A DNA stretch of 64,000 nucleotides from Dicaeum eximium (taxonomy: Eukaryota; Chordata; Aves; Passeriformes; Dicaeidae), in assembly GCA_013396995.1 (NCBI GenBank), contig VWZP01003889.1, forward strand, positions 806,001 to 870,000, written 5' to 3'. The notes below the pieces were generated by a model. That model was not told the DNA's origin. It saw only the letters and a program-made list of their open reading frames with translations, and did no database searches. The position numbers were made by a program, and so were the translations under genes. Below, piece after piece: positions 11,405 to 23,519 of this stretch. How positions within the stretch are numbered: position 1 is the first letter of the stretch; every line of letters starts with the position of its first letter.

Positions 11405-14400
11405 AGTGAACTGCAAAACAACTGCATTTCAAATTGTTGGTTCCAAACCACCTGTTAAAAATGCATTTAAAAATGCACCCACAGAAGTGTATTTGAGTCC
11501 AAAAGGTTTTGCAATGAAAAATATGAAGCACAAGTTAGATTCTCAGCTGACATTAAATTAGCAGGGTTTAACATCAGTGGAATATCCAGCTCCAAATATA
11601 CTTTTCATTGGCAGTGAGATATGTATATATGAGCTTGGACTAACAATGGAGGTTTCAGATTAAACAGAGGTTTGAAGTGCTGACTCAACACAGAGCTCCA
11701 TTAAGTAAATTATAGTGAATTATTTTTGAAGCATAAATTACAAGTGGCTGACACTTACATGTGTAACTGTACATATTGATCAGCAGCAGAATGAGAAATA
11801 CAAGTGTATTTGGAGGACTGCAAGGTGCACATATTGGAAATACCTACAGAGATGTGCTTTTAAGTGACTGCTCAGGAACTCTGGGAATGAGCAGCACACA
11901 TTTGAATTCCAGCCTTCCACCTTCTGAACTAGGGCCAGCTTCACACCATTCCTTCAGATCCTGTCCCTGGTCACCACAGGAAAGGGGAATCTGTGCCTGC
12001 CCCTCATGAGGAAACTTCTTACACCCTTCCAAACACAGCCTCTGCTGCTGGAGGTAGAACAGGATGGTTTTATGGTCTCTTACTTGATGTATTTACTATT
12101 TAATATTATTTCATTTGAAAATTAATGAAAATAGTTCACTACAACTACTTATGAATTTACCATTCTCTATCCTTTCAGCATAAGGATAATGAGAGTTGCA
12201 ATAGCTTCTCATTTAGAGGACTGCAGGAAATGTGCCTGGCTAATTTAAAGGCAGAATTCTTAAGTTTAGATCACAGGAAAGGGCTGGAGTATCTCGCCTA
12301 GAATTCCCTTCTGTCTTTGTGTCCTTTCTTCACAAAACCGATATAAAAATAATGAATTCTTAATAATCTGATATTTTGGCACTTTCTAATTTTAAATTGT
12401 TAATGGAGAACCTAAAATTTTATTCCATGCCTTTATTAAAATAATATTTTTCATACAAAAAGGAAATAACACCCTCTAATATTCTTTGCACTAAGTTATA
12501 TGGGAAAATATTCATCAACAACAACATAATTAGGATTTTACTCCTTCCTGTTTCTAGCTAACCATTACCAGTTCTAAACATCATATCTTAATGAGGGTGT
12601 ATCATCTTCCCCGACTGTAACACTAGCACATCTCAAGACTCTTTTCACTTTATTATCTTCTTTTGCCCTTGTTTTCTACATAAACCTCCCACTTCATCAT
12701 GTCTGAATACTTCTGAATCCTTCTTCAGCAGCCCTTTGTGTCTTTCTGGCACTTCATAGCTCACACTCTTCTCAGACTTTGGGAAATATTGTCTTATTTG
12801 TTTGGTGCAAAGGAGAGTGACACAGGGATAGAATCTCAGTGTAGGAGAAATAGATGCATTCAATTACTCTTACAAAAAACTTCAGACAGACCTTGGAGAC
12901 TGCAGGATGTGCATAAGTGAGCCAGCACAGAGCTCCTACAAACTTTCTAAGAGTTCAGAAGCATCAGAAAATCTCCCTGGTTTTGTTTTCTCCTGTTCCT
13001 TGCTGAGCTGCTGTGAGCTGTCCCATATCACCTTTTCCTGACTTCATGCTTGGCTGGCATCTGGTTGCCACATGTTTGTATTGTTCTTGCTCTAGCCTTT
13101 TATTGTAGATGGCATGATGGGTATCAATCTACAGTCCAAGCACTCCTTTACACAAAAAAGACATTTAAAGTAATTGTAAAAAACGTAAAAACGTGAAACA
13201 CCCCAGAAATAATACAGCCCAATACAATATTATGGTAGGAAATCATAGAGAATCAAACAAAATAGTAGTTTGGTTACATTGTTGCCTCTTTCTTTTCTAA
13301 CTAAAAAAAGAAGTCATTTTATGAAATGGTGAAGTCATTTTGGTTAAATTGTGAAGAACTGTCATAAAGAGATTCTTGAGCTGAGGCAGTTTAGCTAAGA
13401 TCATTTAGGCTTCAGCAGAATAAGAAATGAACCATTAATAAGCAAGAGTTAATATTAAGCTGTACTGATTTTCCATGTGCAAGATAACTCTCACTCAGGT
13501 GAATGTTCCCAGGATCTTTTACCTGTGTAACTCCTGTCATCCTGGAGTTTCAGAGATGGAGAAAAGGTAAAGGCACATCTTAAAAACTGTGTGAGGCCAC
13601 ACTCCTAAACCACACCAGCCTGAGCTAGAGTTAGTATTTTTACCACTGAGTATTTCATAACATCTCAGTATTTGTTGATATTCCAGAATACTGATGGGAT
13701 GACAAGACAGCATATTTCTTGTATGGGCTCCACTAGAAATCATCTGAGCCAAGAGCCTCTTCACAAGGCTTGGGGTATGATCAGCAGCAATTACTTATGC
13801 AGATGTAGAGATGCTCTAGCAGTAGTCTAAACTTGGAGGATCCATTGATTTTTGGCAGGAATTTTAAATAATGGATGAGTTGAACATGAGGTCCCCGAGG
13901 GAGAAATGTATCATGCAAACATGAACAAGTAGATCATTCACTTCTGCTTTGAAAAATTCAATTGTCAGGACATGATTTTCACAGTCGGGTGAGCAACAGG
14001 AGAAAGCCTGTCTTGCAGAGATGCTTGTTTTTATGTCAACACTGCAGTGTGAAAGCTCTTAGAGTCAGGACAAAGTTGATATCACAAATAACTGGGGGAT
14101 GAAGGGTGGGTGGGAGTGGTGGCCTTGATCACAGACCACTCTGAGCAAATCAGAACATCACTCACCGTGGGGGCTGCTTGAACCACATTAGTCTTGTTTC
14201 TGCCTTTGTCCCCTGGCTCTATGATTAACTAAGGACCAGAGTTTAATATTTTCAGTGTTCCAGGCACGTTAATCAGTTTGCAAAGTTTGTGCAATCCCTC
14301 ACTGTGACAGCTCTGCCTTGCTGATCTCTGAAGCGTCACCAGGGCAACGCAGCAGAAAAACTTCTCCGGAACTTTGCAGAACCTGCTGGGGAAAAGGAGG

Positions 14401-15696
14401 TGCAGTGGATGGAGGATGCTGTGGAGCACTAAACAGTGTCAGCACCAGAGTGGTTCTCAGATGTTATCCTCTGAAAATAAGAGAGCCTGCTTGTCAGATA
14501 GGCAGGGTGTGTCAAGAAAGGATCATTTTCTGGTGCTCCATGTCCTCCTTCACCGGTCACTTCGGCATGACACAGAACATGGAGAAGAGGCAATCACTTG
14601 AGCAAATTTCTGATTTAATGTTGTTTGCATGCTTCTCTCTGGTGTTTCATTCCAGTTACAGTACCAGGAATTTTCCTTTCCCTGTATATTTCTCTCATCT
14701 CTACAAAGTGTATGAAGTGTCTGTATGACCACAAAGGATTAATCACAATACAGCAAATGGCCAAGGAATAATGAAAAAATTATACATGTTTGGAGAGAAA
14801 GTGACACAGAGGAGGTTTAATGATGCTACTCACTAATACATACACCTATGATTAGATTATTAAATATTTGAGTAATAATGAGAGCCCAACAGAAGATGGT
14901 AGCCATCAACAGTCTTTAAAAGAAAAAAAACCCCACAGTTTAAGGGCAATAAAATTTTCAATAAATCTATTCTAGATTTGATGAGTAGAATATTCAGGAA
15001 GAGAAAGAAAAAGGATGAACTATGGAGAAAGAACACTAGAATAAGCAGAACAATTTTAGTCTTTTCCAAACAAGTGCTATGACATTTTGCTGTAAAATAT
15101 CAATTTCATTTCAAAATAAGCAACAGTAAACAAATAAACAAAACCCACAAAAGAAAGAAAGAAGGAAAACAAAATACCAGATAGTTGGAGGAAATAATTG
15201 TGATGGGCATGAAAGGAATTCCCTCCACTTTCTTCTTCGCATTATCCAGGAAATTGTAAAGTAAGAAAATGAAGCTGATATAACCAAAGCAATTTGAAAA
15301 TCTGTATTTAACAACTTGAGGCAGACTCACAAGGTAGTGCTCTTCTCTTTCAACCATTAATAAGTGATGACTGTTGCAGGGGGGCTTGCCTGCTCATCTA
15401 TTTCTCTCACATTCATTGGCCCCTCTGGAGAAGGGCTGTGCTGTGCTTTGGAATGAAGTTCAGCTCTCCCTGCTGAACTCCCATCAGCAGGGGCTGAGCT
15501 GTGAGCGTGACTCCTGCACTCCAATTACTCCATAAAGCTGGCAGCTGCTGTCCTGGGAGCATGAGCACTTGCCTTAAATATTGCATAGAAAACAGCAGCA
15601 CAAATCCTCAGGAGAAGAAGGGGAACCAAGCAGCAGTTCCAGTGACACAGAACAGAACCTGAGTCCACTTCTGTCTGCTGGAGAGCTGCCCCAGAA
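11405..15696. other. Unique non-coding stretch
   Basis: No recognisable gene or mobile element. The sequence alternates between A+T-rich parts (12,080-12,560 and 14,760-15,330) and moderately G+C-rich parts (14,300-14,560 and 15,410-15,560). ORFs of up to 136 codons have no recognisable domain. Confidence 0.6.
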
Positions 15697-15756
15697 GCTG
15701 GTTCAGGGAACAAGGTGCTGGTTCAGGGAACAAGGTGCTGGTTCAGGGAACAAGGT
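15697..15756 (+). repeat. 20-bp minisatellite, three perfect copies
   Basis: The unit GCTGGTTCAGGGAACAAGGT is repeated three times head to tail with no mismatch, then breaks at GATT. Perfect identity implies recent expansion or homogenisation. An ORF crosses it, but the flanking translation is unrecognised. Confidence 0.97.
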
Positions 15757-17746
15757 GATTATGTCATAAAATGCAACAGAAGCCAATGCCCTAATTAAAA
15801 ATTAGGATGCCCTAAAAATGGTCCTGCCCTCTGAGGAGTTTGCTGAGATTGGAAAAGCAGAGCTTCCACTCATGACTAATAATCAGTGTGGAATGGGTTT
15901 CCTTGCTGGGCATTTAGCAAAACAGACACAAGACAGCTGCTTTGCCCCCAAATCTTATCAACTGGCGCATCTCCTCTGCTCTTATGGCAGGACAGATGTG
16001 CTGGGGCTCTCTCCATGGTTTCTGTGTCCTTTTTGCCACCCCAGCTGAAAAACACCCCACATTACCACAAAGCAGTGATAGTATTTACTTTGCTAAATGG
16101 AGCTCAAGAAATAATATATATAAATTCCTTTTATTCTGTGGCTGGATTGAGCTGCTGGAGTCAACCCTTTGTCTGATCACTCCAGGATTAGCTGAAAGAA
16201 ATTCAGATTCTCATTTTGCCCCCACTAAAAGGATGCAGAATCCAAGCAGAAACAGAACAGTCAGGCTTATTTCCTATTATCCCCTGTCTGGTCCCACAAA
16301 GACTGGAACAATTTTGCCTAACACAAACAGTCAGTGGGACGTTGGAAATTCTCATTTAGAGTGATTTCAGACTGCAAGTCCATTATGTTTCTATGAGACT
16401 CACACTCTTAAATTACTAAGGATTTAAAAGAAAGCACCTTGCTGCCATATCCCAATGTAAACTCACAACCATAATTGTCCTTTCAGCATCTCTGCAAGTG
16501 AAACATTTCCCTTTCTTTTATTGAATTCTGCAGTTCACAGTAACAGAGTAAAAGTTTTTTCTAACCTCAACTAATGAACAGTAAATCATTTAAAGCATGC
16601 AAAAACAGTTCAGAGAAATGGAAAAAACTCAGTTGTAATTCATTGAATTTCCAAAGTAGATTTCTCTGCATGATATTCCTCAGTTCTCTTTTCAAAAAAC
16701 ATGCTCATTTTCAAGAATTAAAGAAGAAAAAGAAAAAAGAAGAGATAATTTTGTTTCATCATATAAAATGTAAAGCAGCAGTCAGGCCAAGGGAAAGAGG
16801 CCTAGAGAGTGGAAGAGAAAACCCTATTATTTCTATTGGAGAATATTTCATACACATCTTCTCCCACAAAAATATTTTATGTTCTAACTTCCCCAAAGGC
16901 ACTATTTAATAAGGTTACATAAAGCTTATTAAAAAAATCTCGTAATATTACAAAATTAAATTAAACCCATCAAGACCCCAGTAGAAAAATTATGACAAAT
17001 TATGTTAGTTTTGGTCTGCTGTTCCTCTACTGCTGGACAAAAGTCATGTGTTTGCAATAGGAAACTTCACATTAAATTGTGAAAAAAAAGTTAATTCTGC
17101 TAAAATTTTCCCTCAGATTATGACTCTATCCTCCAGCAATATTTTCTATTTCTTTAATTTGCATCACACATCTAATTATAAATATTTGAACTGTGTATCC
17201 AGGCTCTTGTGGAAAGATGAGTTGTGGTCACAGGCTCACTGGATACTCAGGTATTGTTACTTTTATCTGTTGTAGTCTCTCCTGATTCTGAAACAAGACA
17301 CCTCCTTTAGAAGAAACTTGGACTTCTTCATGTTGGCAAACATTTGCCCCTCACCCAGTCTCCTTTTTTGGAGTGACAAACTCATAACCTGCATTTGACA
17401 AGTGCTCATCTAAACAAGAACTTCTAGTGTTTAGTGCTAAAATCTGGGTCCTTGGGAAAGATTAAATAAAGGGAATTTGATTTTCATAAGACACATTTTA
17501 CCATCAGAGACTTGGAGACCCTTGAAATAAAATCCTGAGCCAAGAACCTGAAGCTGATAACTGCTCTTTAAATTTCTGAATGTAACCAGTAGTTTACAAT
17601 GTGGTCTAGCGAGAAACATTTTGCAAGAAATTACATTTGGTTTTGTAATGTAATTAGCCAAATAAAAGGTGATTATGTAAAAATAATGGTTGTGTAAGAA
17701 TAATGGATCTGATGCAGTATTTTGATAACAGTTTGCAAAGCAGAAA
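15757..17746. other. Unique non-coding stretch
   Basis: No gene recognised. ORFs at 15,940-16,360 and 16,574-16,909 are unsupported by splice or domain evidence. The right half is A+T-rich. Confidence 0.6.
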
Positions 17747-17820
17747 TGTCACTAGAGAGTGCAACACAAAACATGTAGAGACAGTGATTTCAGACAGTGA
17801 AAGGTGGAGAAGAACTCCAC

Positions 17821-17826
17821 TTTATT
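17821..17826 (-). terminator. LTR polyadenylation signal
   Basis: AATAAA on the minus strand, just downstream of the TATATAA in the candidate LTR. This arrangement supports the LTR reading. Confidence 0.4.
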
Positions 17827-17838
17827 TTGGTTTACACA

Positions 17839-17845
17839 TTATATA
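17839..17845 (-). promoter_or_regulatory. LTR TATA box
   Basis: TATATAA on the minus strand inside the candidate LTR. It would drive transcription leftward toward 17,747. It is inferred from sequence only, and activity is unknown. Confidence 0.4.
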
Positions 17846-18199
17846 GAGTTTTGAGAACAGTTATGGATTGGAGAGAGAGATTATTACTTCTCTAACTACA
17901 CTGGTTAATAAAAGAGTCTATTAACTTTTCTCCTCCCAGGAGAAGGAATGAAAAACAAAGAGATAGTAAAATATTTGCGTGTTTACAGAAAAATTTTGTG
18001 AGAAACTTTATCATAGAAATTAAAACATCAGAAGGCTAAAATTTAGAGCAATAGGGTAAGGTTTGGTCTTACTGGAGAACAGTCAGGGTTTTGTTTGCAA
18101 AGTTATGACCTCAGTGCCTCCGTTAGAGAGAGAGACCAAAGATTAATCCCAAACTCTTCAGCTCTACTCTGACCTCAAATCACATCTGGCAGCCCAACA

Positions 18200-20756
18200 C
18201 AAATCTAAGAAGCTACCCTTCAGGATTTCTCTGATCAGTTTTCCCACATTTGTAATTATGTGAAATGCATTACCTTGCTCAAGGCTCGCTGTAGTACACA
18301 AACATCTTGTTTATACACACGATGTTTCCTTCAGCTCAAAAGCCACTCGTGGGGAAACTGTATCCAATAAAACAGACACTCTAAAAGAGTTAAACCTCCA
18401 GGGCCTCGGGCTTAATGGACCATATGGAAAGAGGAGTACACCCAAATTGATAGGGGAGATTCTGTTCAGCTCATTTGGAATTTACTTAACAAGCACAAAG
18501 ACTTTATATTTCACAGACCTTTGCTTGTATGTAAGGTCAGCTCAAGAGCACATATTTTGCATGGGTAAATCTACCTTTAAGCTACATTTAAAGAAAAGAT
18601 TATATTTTTCAAGTTTCAGACAATAAAAACTGAATAAAACTGTGAATTTTGTCATATGCAAGTATGTTCTGTCTAACATGATCACATTAAATACAGGGAA
18701 GGAGCAGCAGCCTAAGAACAGCAGACACTGCAGTGATCGGTTTCCTTTCTGTTTTACACAAACTTTTCCATAGTGGAATACAAGCAATAAGAAGCCGACT
18801 TTTCTCTGTGAAGGTCCTGGTTGTAGAGATAAGAGATCTCCTGAACTAAGTGCACAACACTCATCTTGAGAGCTTCAGAGGTCAGCAAGAGACAAGGCAG
18901 CCTTTAGAGAGAGCTGCTGCTGCTGCTTTACAAAGCAATGATAGCAACACATTCATAACCAGGTGCATCATCACCATAAATTTGCTGTTATCTCCAACCT
19001 TCCAGTCAAAGAAATCATCTTGTAGGGAGTTTCAGCTGCTCTGTGCTATCCTGTTATTCATTCCACACAGAAAAGACTTGCAACATAATCTCCTGGACAT
19101 ACAAGTACCAACAACACTTGATGATCATTAATGTCTGTTTGCTACAATATCGCAGCCAGTGTCATCTCAGAACCTGGCTCAGAAATTCATTTTCCCAGAG
19201 CTTGCTCTTCCACAGAAAGCTCTGAAATAGGACCTGCTCATAGAGGAGCTGTGCTCCTTGAGAGCACAAACTTTAACAAATACAAACCACGAGGGAGGTA
19301 AAAGGTGCCAATACAGTGCAAAATTTCAAATTTTATGCTCACAAAAAGGAGGCTGCTGTTTCAGTCAGCTATGCCTCCATCTTTTGCACATAAGTACAGG
19401 GAAGCCAATAAATTTCAGACTCCTTTCAATATTCAGCTGGCCCCTGGTATTCTCTGTGGCTGTTGTGCTGCTCCAGTCCCTCATCCCAGCTGCCTGGCTC
19501 TGCTCAGGAAGTTCAACAGCATCCAACAGCTGGCAGTGCCTGCAAGGTGCTTGTACTGCTTTATTTACTGGGATGCATTTTTCTGTTTCAGCACTGGATC
19601 CACACCATTTAACTAACCAAAAAAAAAAAAAAAGAGAAGACACCAGCTGCTCTGTTGTGCTAGTAACTAATTATCAAAAAACATGACAGACATGTAATTT
19701 CTGAAGGTATCAGGAAAGATTCAAGGAGTTGAATAAGCAAAGATTAAGATTATTTCAGATGGATAAGTTACTGCAGCACGCACAATTTAACCTGAAGAAT
19801 ATTCTTGAGGGTCTAAAAAAGAAGTGTAAGTATTTTGAATATTTGGAAAGTTGCTAGAAAAAAGATATTTTTATTTGCTATATTGTATTATACGGTCTGT
19901 GAATGAGTTCAGCTGCAGGACTATGCCAGATTCCCTCTGCTGAGCATTGTCAATCTCAAAGATCATTTGTCATTCACTGTTACTGCCCAGATTTTTCAGC
20001 TGCTAAGTGAAATAGTGGAGCCAGAGAAGATCAGAGAAGATCACTGGGTCATTGTCTTTTTCTATCATTTAATTTTTGTATAGCCTAGGTGGTAGCTCAA
20101 GCACAGGTTACAGCAAAATTCAGCTTTTCCTTCTTTGCCTCACAGCAGCAGCAGCAGTGACATTACACACCGATCCTGGGTACTTCACAAATGCATAGGA
20201 GCTAATTTCAAAGTTGATCCTTCAGGCTTAATGTCCCTGGAGCTCTCTCTGGACAATCCATTTATCCCTTATAAAGTTTCTTGTTTATTGCCTGACAAAG
20301 AACCTGGTCTGGCTGACACTGCCGATAATTTATAGCAGCAGAAGATCTCAGCAGGAGCTTTTCTCACCTTTGTTCCCACAGTGGTGATTCACTCACTGAT
20401 GGGCTGCTCTATAAACACTGAGCTGCAGGAAGAACAGCAACGTTCACTTCTGTTCCTCTATTGCTACAGCATCAAAGTCACTCCCTCTTCACCAGTGCTT
20501 CGCATTTTTCCTACGTTCTACATCTCCAGAAAGGCTCAGAAATGTTAAATAAATCGTACTGCAATCTCTGTGAGACAGGAGTGCATGTGAAAGATGAACA
20601 GAAATTTTTAGGTAATCTTTTCCAGAGGAATTCAGATCTACTAAAAATTAAAACCACTATTAAATTTCTTAGAAAGTGTATCTAAAGTACACTTTCCAAA
20701 AACCCTCAAAATTCCCATTTTTAATTTATCTTCTCAATGAGCAGTCTTACTTTTGC
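18200..20756. other. Unique non-coding stretch
   Basis: No gene recognised. It includes a 15-nt poly(A) at 19,619-19,633, (GCT)5 near 18,909 and (CAG)5 near 20,143. ORFs at 19,258-19,686 overlap in several frames and show no domain. Confidence 0.6.
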
Positions 20757-20770
20757 TTTTTTTTTTTTTT
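20757..20770 (+). repeat. Poly(T) tract
   Basis: Fourteen T residues followed by AAATATTC. No retroposon body was recognised beside it. Confidence 0.9.
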
Positions 20771-20943
20771 AAATATTCAAAAACATCTTAGGTGCTGTAC
20801 TCTAAAAAAAAAAAGAAAGTAGAGAAGATGGAAAAAGATAAACCATGAGAAAGTTATTTGGCATGAAACTTGTATATGTATGTACTTTGATTTTTCCAGG
20901 TCTGAAGGTTTTCTGTTCTAGAGCTCTAGAGAATTGAAATGCT

Positions 20944-21099
20944 AAAAAAAAAAAAACAAAAACCAAAAACCACAAAAAAACCCCCTCCAAAACCACCACC
21001 ACCACCACGGAAAAACCCACAAAAACTAAACAAACCCCCCCCAAAAAAACAAACAAAAACAAACAAACAAAAAAACCCACAAAAAACCAACCCACCCAC
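20944..21099 (+). repeat. A/C-rich low-complexity tract
   Basis: About 155 bp are almost free of T, built of A-runs, AAAC units, (ACC)4 and C-runs. Minus-strand translation gives a hydrophobic Phe/Val/Leu run and plus-strand translation a Lys/Pro-rich run. Both are artefacts. Similar tracts in the same strand recur at 23,465, 31,741, 33,569 and 60,736. Confidence 0.95.
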
Positions 21100-21437
21100 T
21101 TTGGAAACAATTTCAAAATACCATAAATTCCTGTCACAAGGGTAACATCTCCCTCAAAATAATACTACATTATTTCACTCTGCAGATAGGAAAGAGATAA
21201 TAATGAAATTACTTTTCAGTCAAATGACTTCCACACAAATCTGGTGACATATCCTCCAGCAAAGCTCCAGGTAAGGGACTGTTTAAAACTTTAAATCTAG
21301 ACTGCAGAATCTGAGTGATTTGACAGATTAGTGAATTAAAACTATTTGTGTAGGCAAGGATCACAGCTTTGTTAGGCAAAATAAAGGTCTAAAACTCACA
21401 GACTCACAGGAGTGAGTTTTGTTTGTCTCCAACAAAA

Positions 21438-21530
21438 CTAATGGTTTGTGTTGGAAGGGACTTTAAAGATCCTCTTGTTCCAACTCCCTTTCCACGGGCA
21501 AGGACAGCTTTCACTAGACCAGGGGTTACC
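21438..21530 (-). mobile_element. CR1 LINE 3' end fragment (-)
   Basis: The plus strand reads ATGGTTTGTGTTGGAAGGGA, followed by CTTTAAAGATCCTCTTGTTCC, CCACGGGCAAGGACA and CACTAGACCAGG. This is the reverse complement of the CR1 3' region. The octamer tail would lie just left, around 21,395-21,437, where CACAGACTCACAG may be its degenerate remnant. Confidence 0.85.
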
Positions 21531-22899
21531 CTCCTTGCTTTAAAGAAAGAAAATTGTGCCTGGGACCCTCAAATTCCAGGGTATTTGAGCAAGCAGAGGG
21601 AGAGACCAGAAGGAAAAGAGGGATGCCTCACTTAGGATGCACCCAGCACAAAACTTATTTCTGCAGAGCAGTGAGCACAGAGCAGCTCAGGAAATCACAC
21701 AGAAAACTCCTCCTGAATATCTCCATCCACGGTGCTTCAGGAGGGTTAATCAGGTATTATGGCATGCACCAAAAAAATCAATTTCACAGTTATACAAAAA
21801 TGGAGACAGTGATAAATGTAGTTTAAATAAGTGCATTAAATCAACTTGCTCGATGAGAAGACTGCACTGAATAATTTCAACACTAGATTTTTCAGAGACA
21901 AAACTTGCATATCTCCATTTCCACATGCACCTGCAGTGAGTAAGGCTCCTGCACTTTGTTATTCCTGATTGAAATCATGTGCACTTCACTGCAGATTTGA
22001 ATTACAGAGTATATTAAAAATACTAAATACATAAAATAACACGCATATTGTGCTAATGACCCCTCTCTAAATTCTCTTCAGGTAAAGAAGAGTTTATATG
22101 TTCTGGTTTAACTCGGTTGCAAATTCTTTTCATATAAATACCCACTGGAGCCATATTTCCTGTAGGCATTTATAAAGTAAAAGGAATGCATGCCAGCATA
22201 AATTGAGATGAATGACACTTATGACACTGTCTGTACATGATACATTATTTGTAATATAAAACTAATCCAACTGATGTTGCTATGAAAGGGGTAATATTCA
22301 GCTAGAGTTTTTGAATCTCAGGAAGGGTGAGGCAAGATTGCACACTTGTTTAAAGGGGAGCAAATGTGCCAAAATCATGCCAAGAGGTGCTCTTTGCCAG
22401 ACCAGACAGACATCCCTGTTGGAATAAGGGACCTATATGTAAACAGGGATGTAAACAGTGATTATAGGGCAAATTCTGCTCTTGAATTCCCCTTTTAGAC
22501 ACACTGATGACACAAGACACACTGGCACCACTGGTGTGCCCAACAAATCACACCTGGGTGTTCGTATGTACAAATACTGAGCCTATTGATTTCAATATTA
22601 AGAGGTGAAGAGGACAAACCTAAATTCTCAGACCAAAACTTTTTTTGATACTTTCTTTCTGGTGATTAAAACCTTAGTTAAAAATCGTTGCTAATTTATT
22701 TCTTGTTATGAGGTCTCATACAAAATGAAATATTGAGGCTTACCCAAAAGGAAGAATAGAATTCATTGATTTAAAATTTAAAAGGGAAATACAGATTTTA
22801 AGTCTTAAAGCAGATTCTCAAAAATTTATGAATACTGGTACAATTAAAGCCCCTTTCCCCCTCCATTCCCCTCAAAACTGTATCAACTTTGTGCCACCT

Positions 22900-23420
22900 T
22901 ACAGCTGCCTTGAGAGGATAAAGGCACTGATATATGATATGGGTACTTTAATGAAGCACAGCACCGAAAAGGCCACGAGGAAATAAAAACGTCTGAATTT
23001 ACAAAGAGAATTAGAAGATCAGTAAATAAGTCATGGTGATGCGCATTGAATAATGAGAATAAAAGGGAGCCCTGAATAGCTGCTCATTTAGTGAGACACA
23101 TTCATCCAGTGCACTGAATGAGGCAGGAGCCCCACGGAGAAAACAGTGTGTGATCAGGTAATTAAAGACTCCATCATAATGCATGCACTCAAGGAAGCCA
23201 AATTAAACCTGCACAGAGCTATCAGGGTAACATTTCCCAACTTTCCCTCGTTTGACTTTGTAACCTTCGCGCTCTTTCAATGGCAATTTTTGTTTTGCCT
23301 CTTTTAACAGAGTCATTGGTACACATTAACCATGGAAAACTTATATTGCTCTTAATGATCTAATGCTCATGTAGCTTAGCTGCAGCTTTCCAAACACTGT
23401 GGAAGCCAAACTCTAATCCT
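22900..23420. promoter_or_regulatory. Candidate conserved non-coding element
   Basis: This block is balanced in composition, free of simple repeats, retains several CpGs and contains densely packed homeodomain- and POU-like words (GGTAATTAAAG near 23,157, AATGCATGCAC near 23,180). It also has a 10-bp palindrome CAGTGCACTG at 23,107-23,116. It is closed in all frames. I judge it conserved-looking by texture only. No alignment was possible. Confidence 0.25.
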
Positions 23421-23464
23421 TGCTATTCCAATCTTCAACAGAATATACAGTCATTTTAAGACTC

Positions 23465-23519
23465 ACCACAAAAAAATTAAACCAAACAGACAAGAACAAA
23501 CAAACCAAACCAAAAAAAT
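23465..23519 (+). repeat. A/C-rich low-complexity tract
   Basis: A-runs mixed with CAAAC and ACCAAAC units. It resembles the longer tract at 20,944 and lies on the same strand. Confidence 0.85.

Larger units (their letters stand above)
17747..18199 (-). mobile_element. Probable solo LTR of an avian endogenous retrovirus
   Basis: The segment begins TGTCACTAG on the plus strand and ends CCCAACA. Read on the minus strand it is therefore a TGTTGGG...TGACA unit with TG/CA ends, about 450 bp long. In that orientation a TATATAA box (17,839-17,845) is followed 12 bases later by an AATAAA signal (17,821-17,826), and about 75 bp remain to the 3' end. This order (long U3, TATA, poly(A) signal, short tail) is typical of retroviral LTRs. 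No gag, pol or env remnant lies beside it, hence solo. The flanking 5-mers (AGAAA and CAAAT) do not form a clear target duplication, so the boundaries are tentative. Family (ERVL-like or other) is not determined. Confidence 0.5.

Noticed and set aside
19440..19500. Shared word GCTGTTGTGCTGCTCC with 59,800
   Set aside because: The similarity does not extend into the flanks, so it is not a demonstrable repeat family.
20802..21145. Hydrophobic Phe/Val-rich minus ORF resembling a membrane protein, and a Lys/Pro-rich plus ORF
   Set aside because: Both derive from the A/C-rich low-complexity tract.
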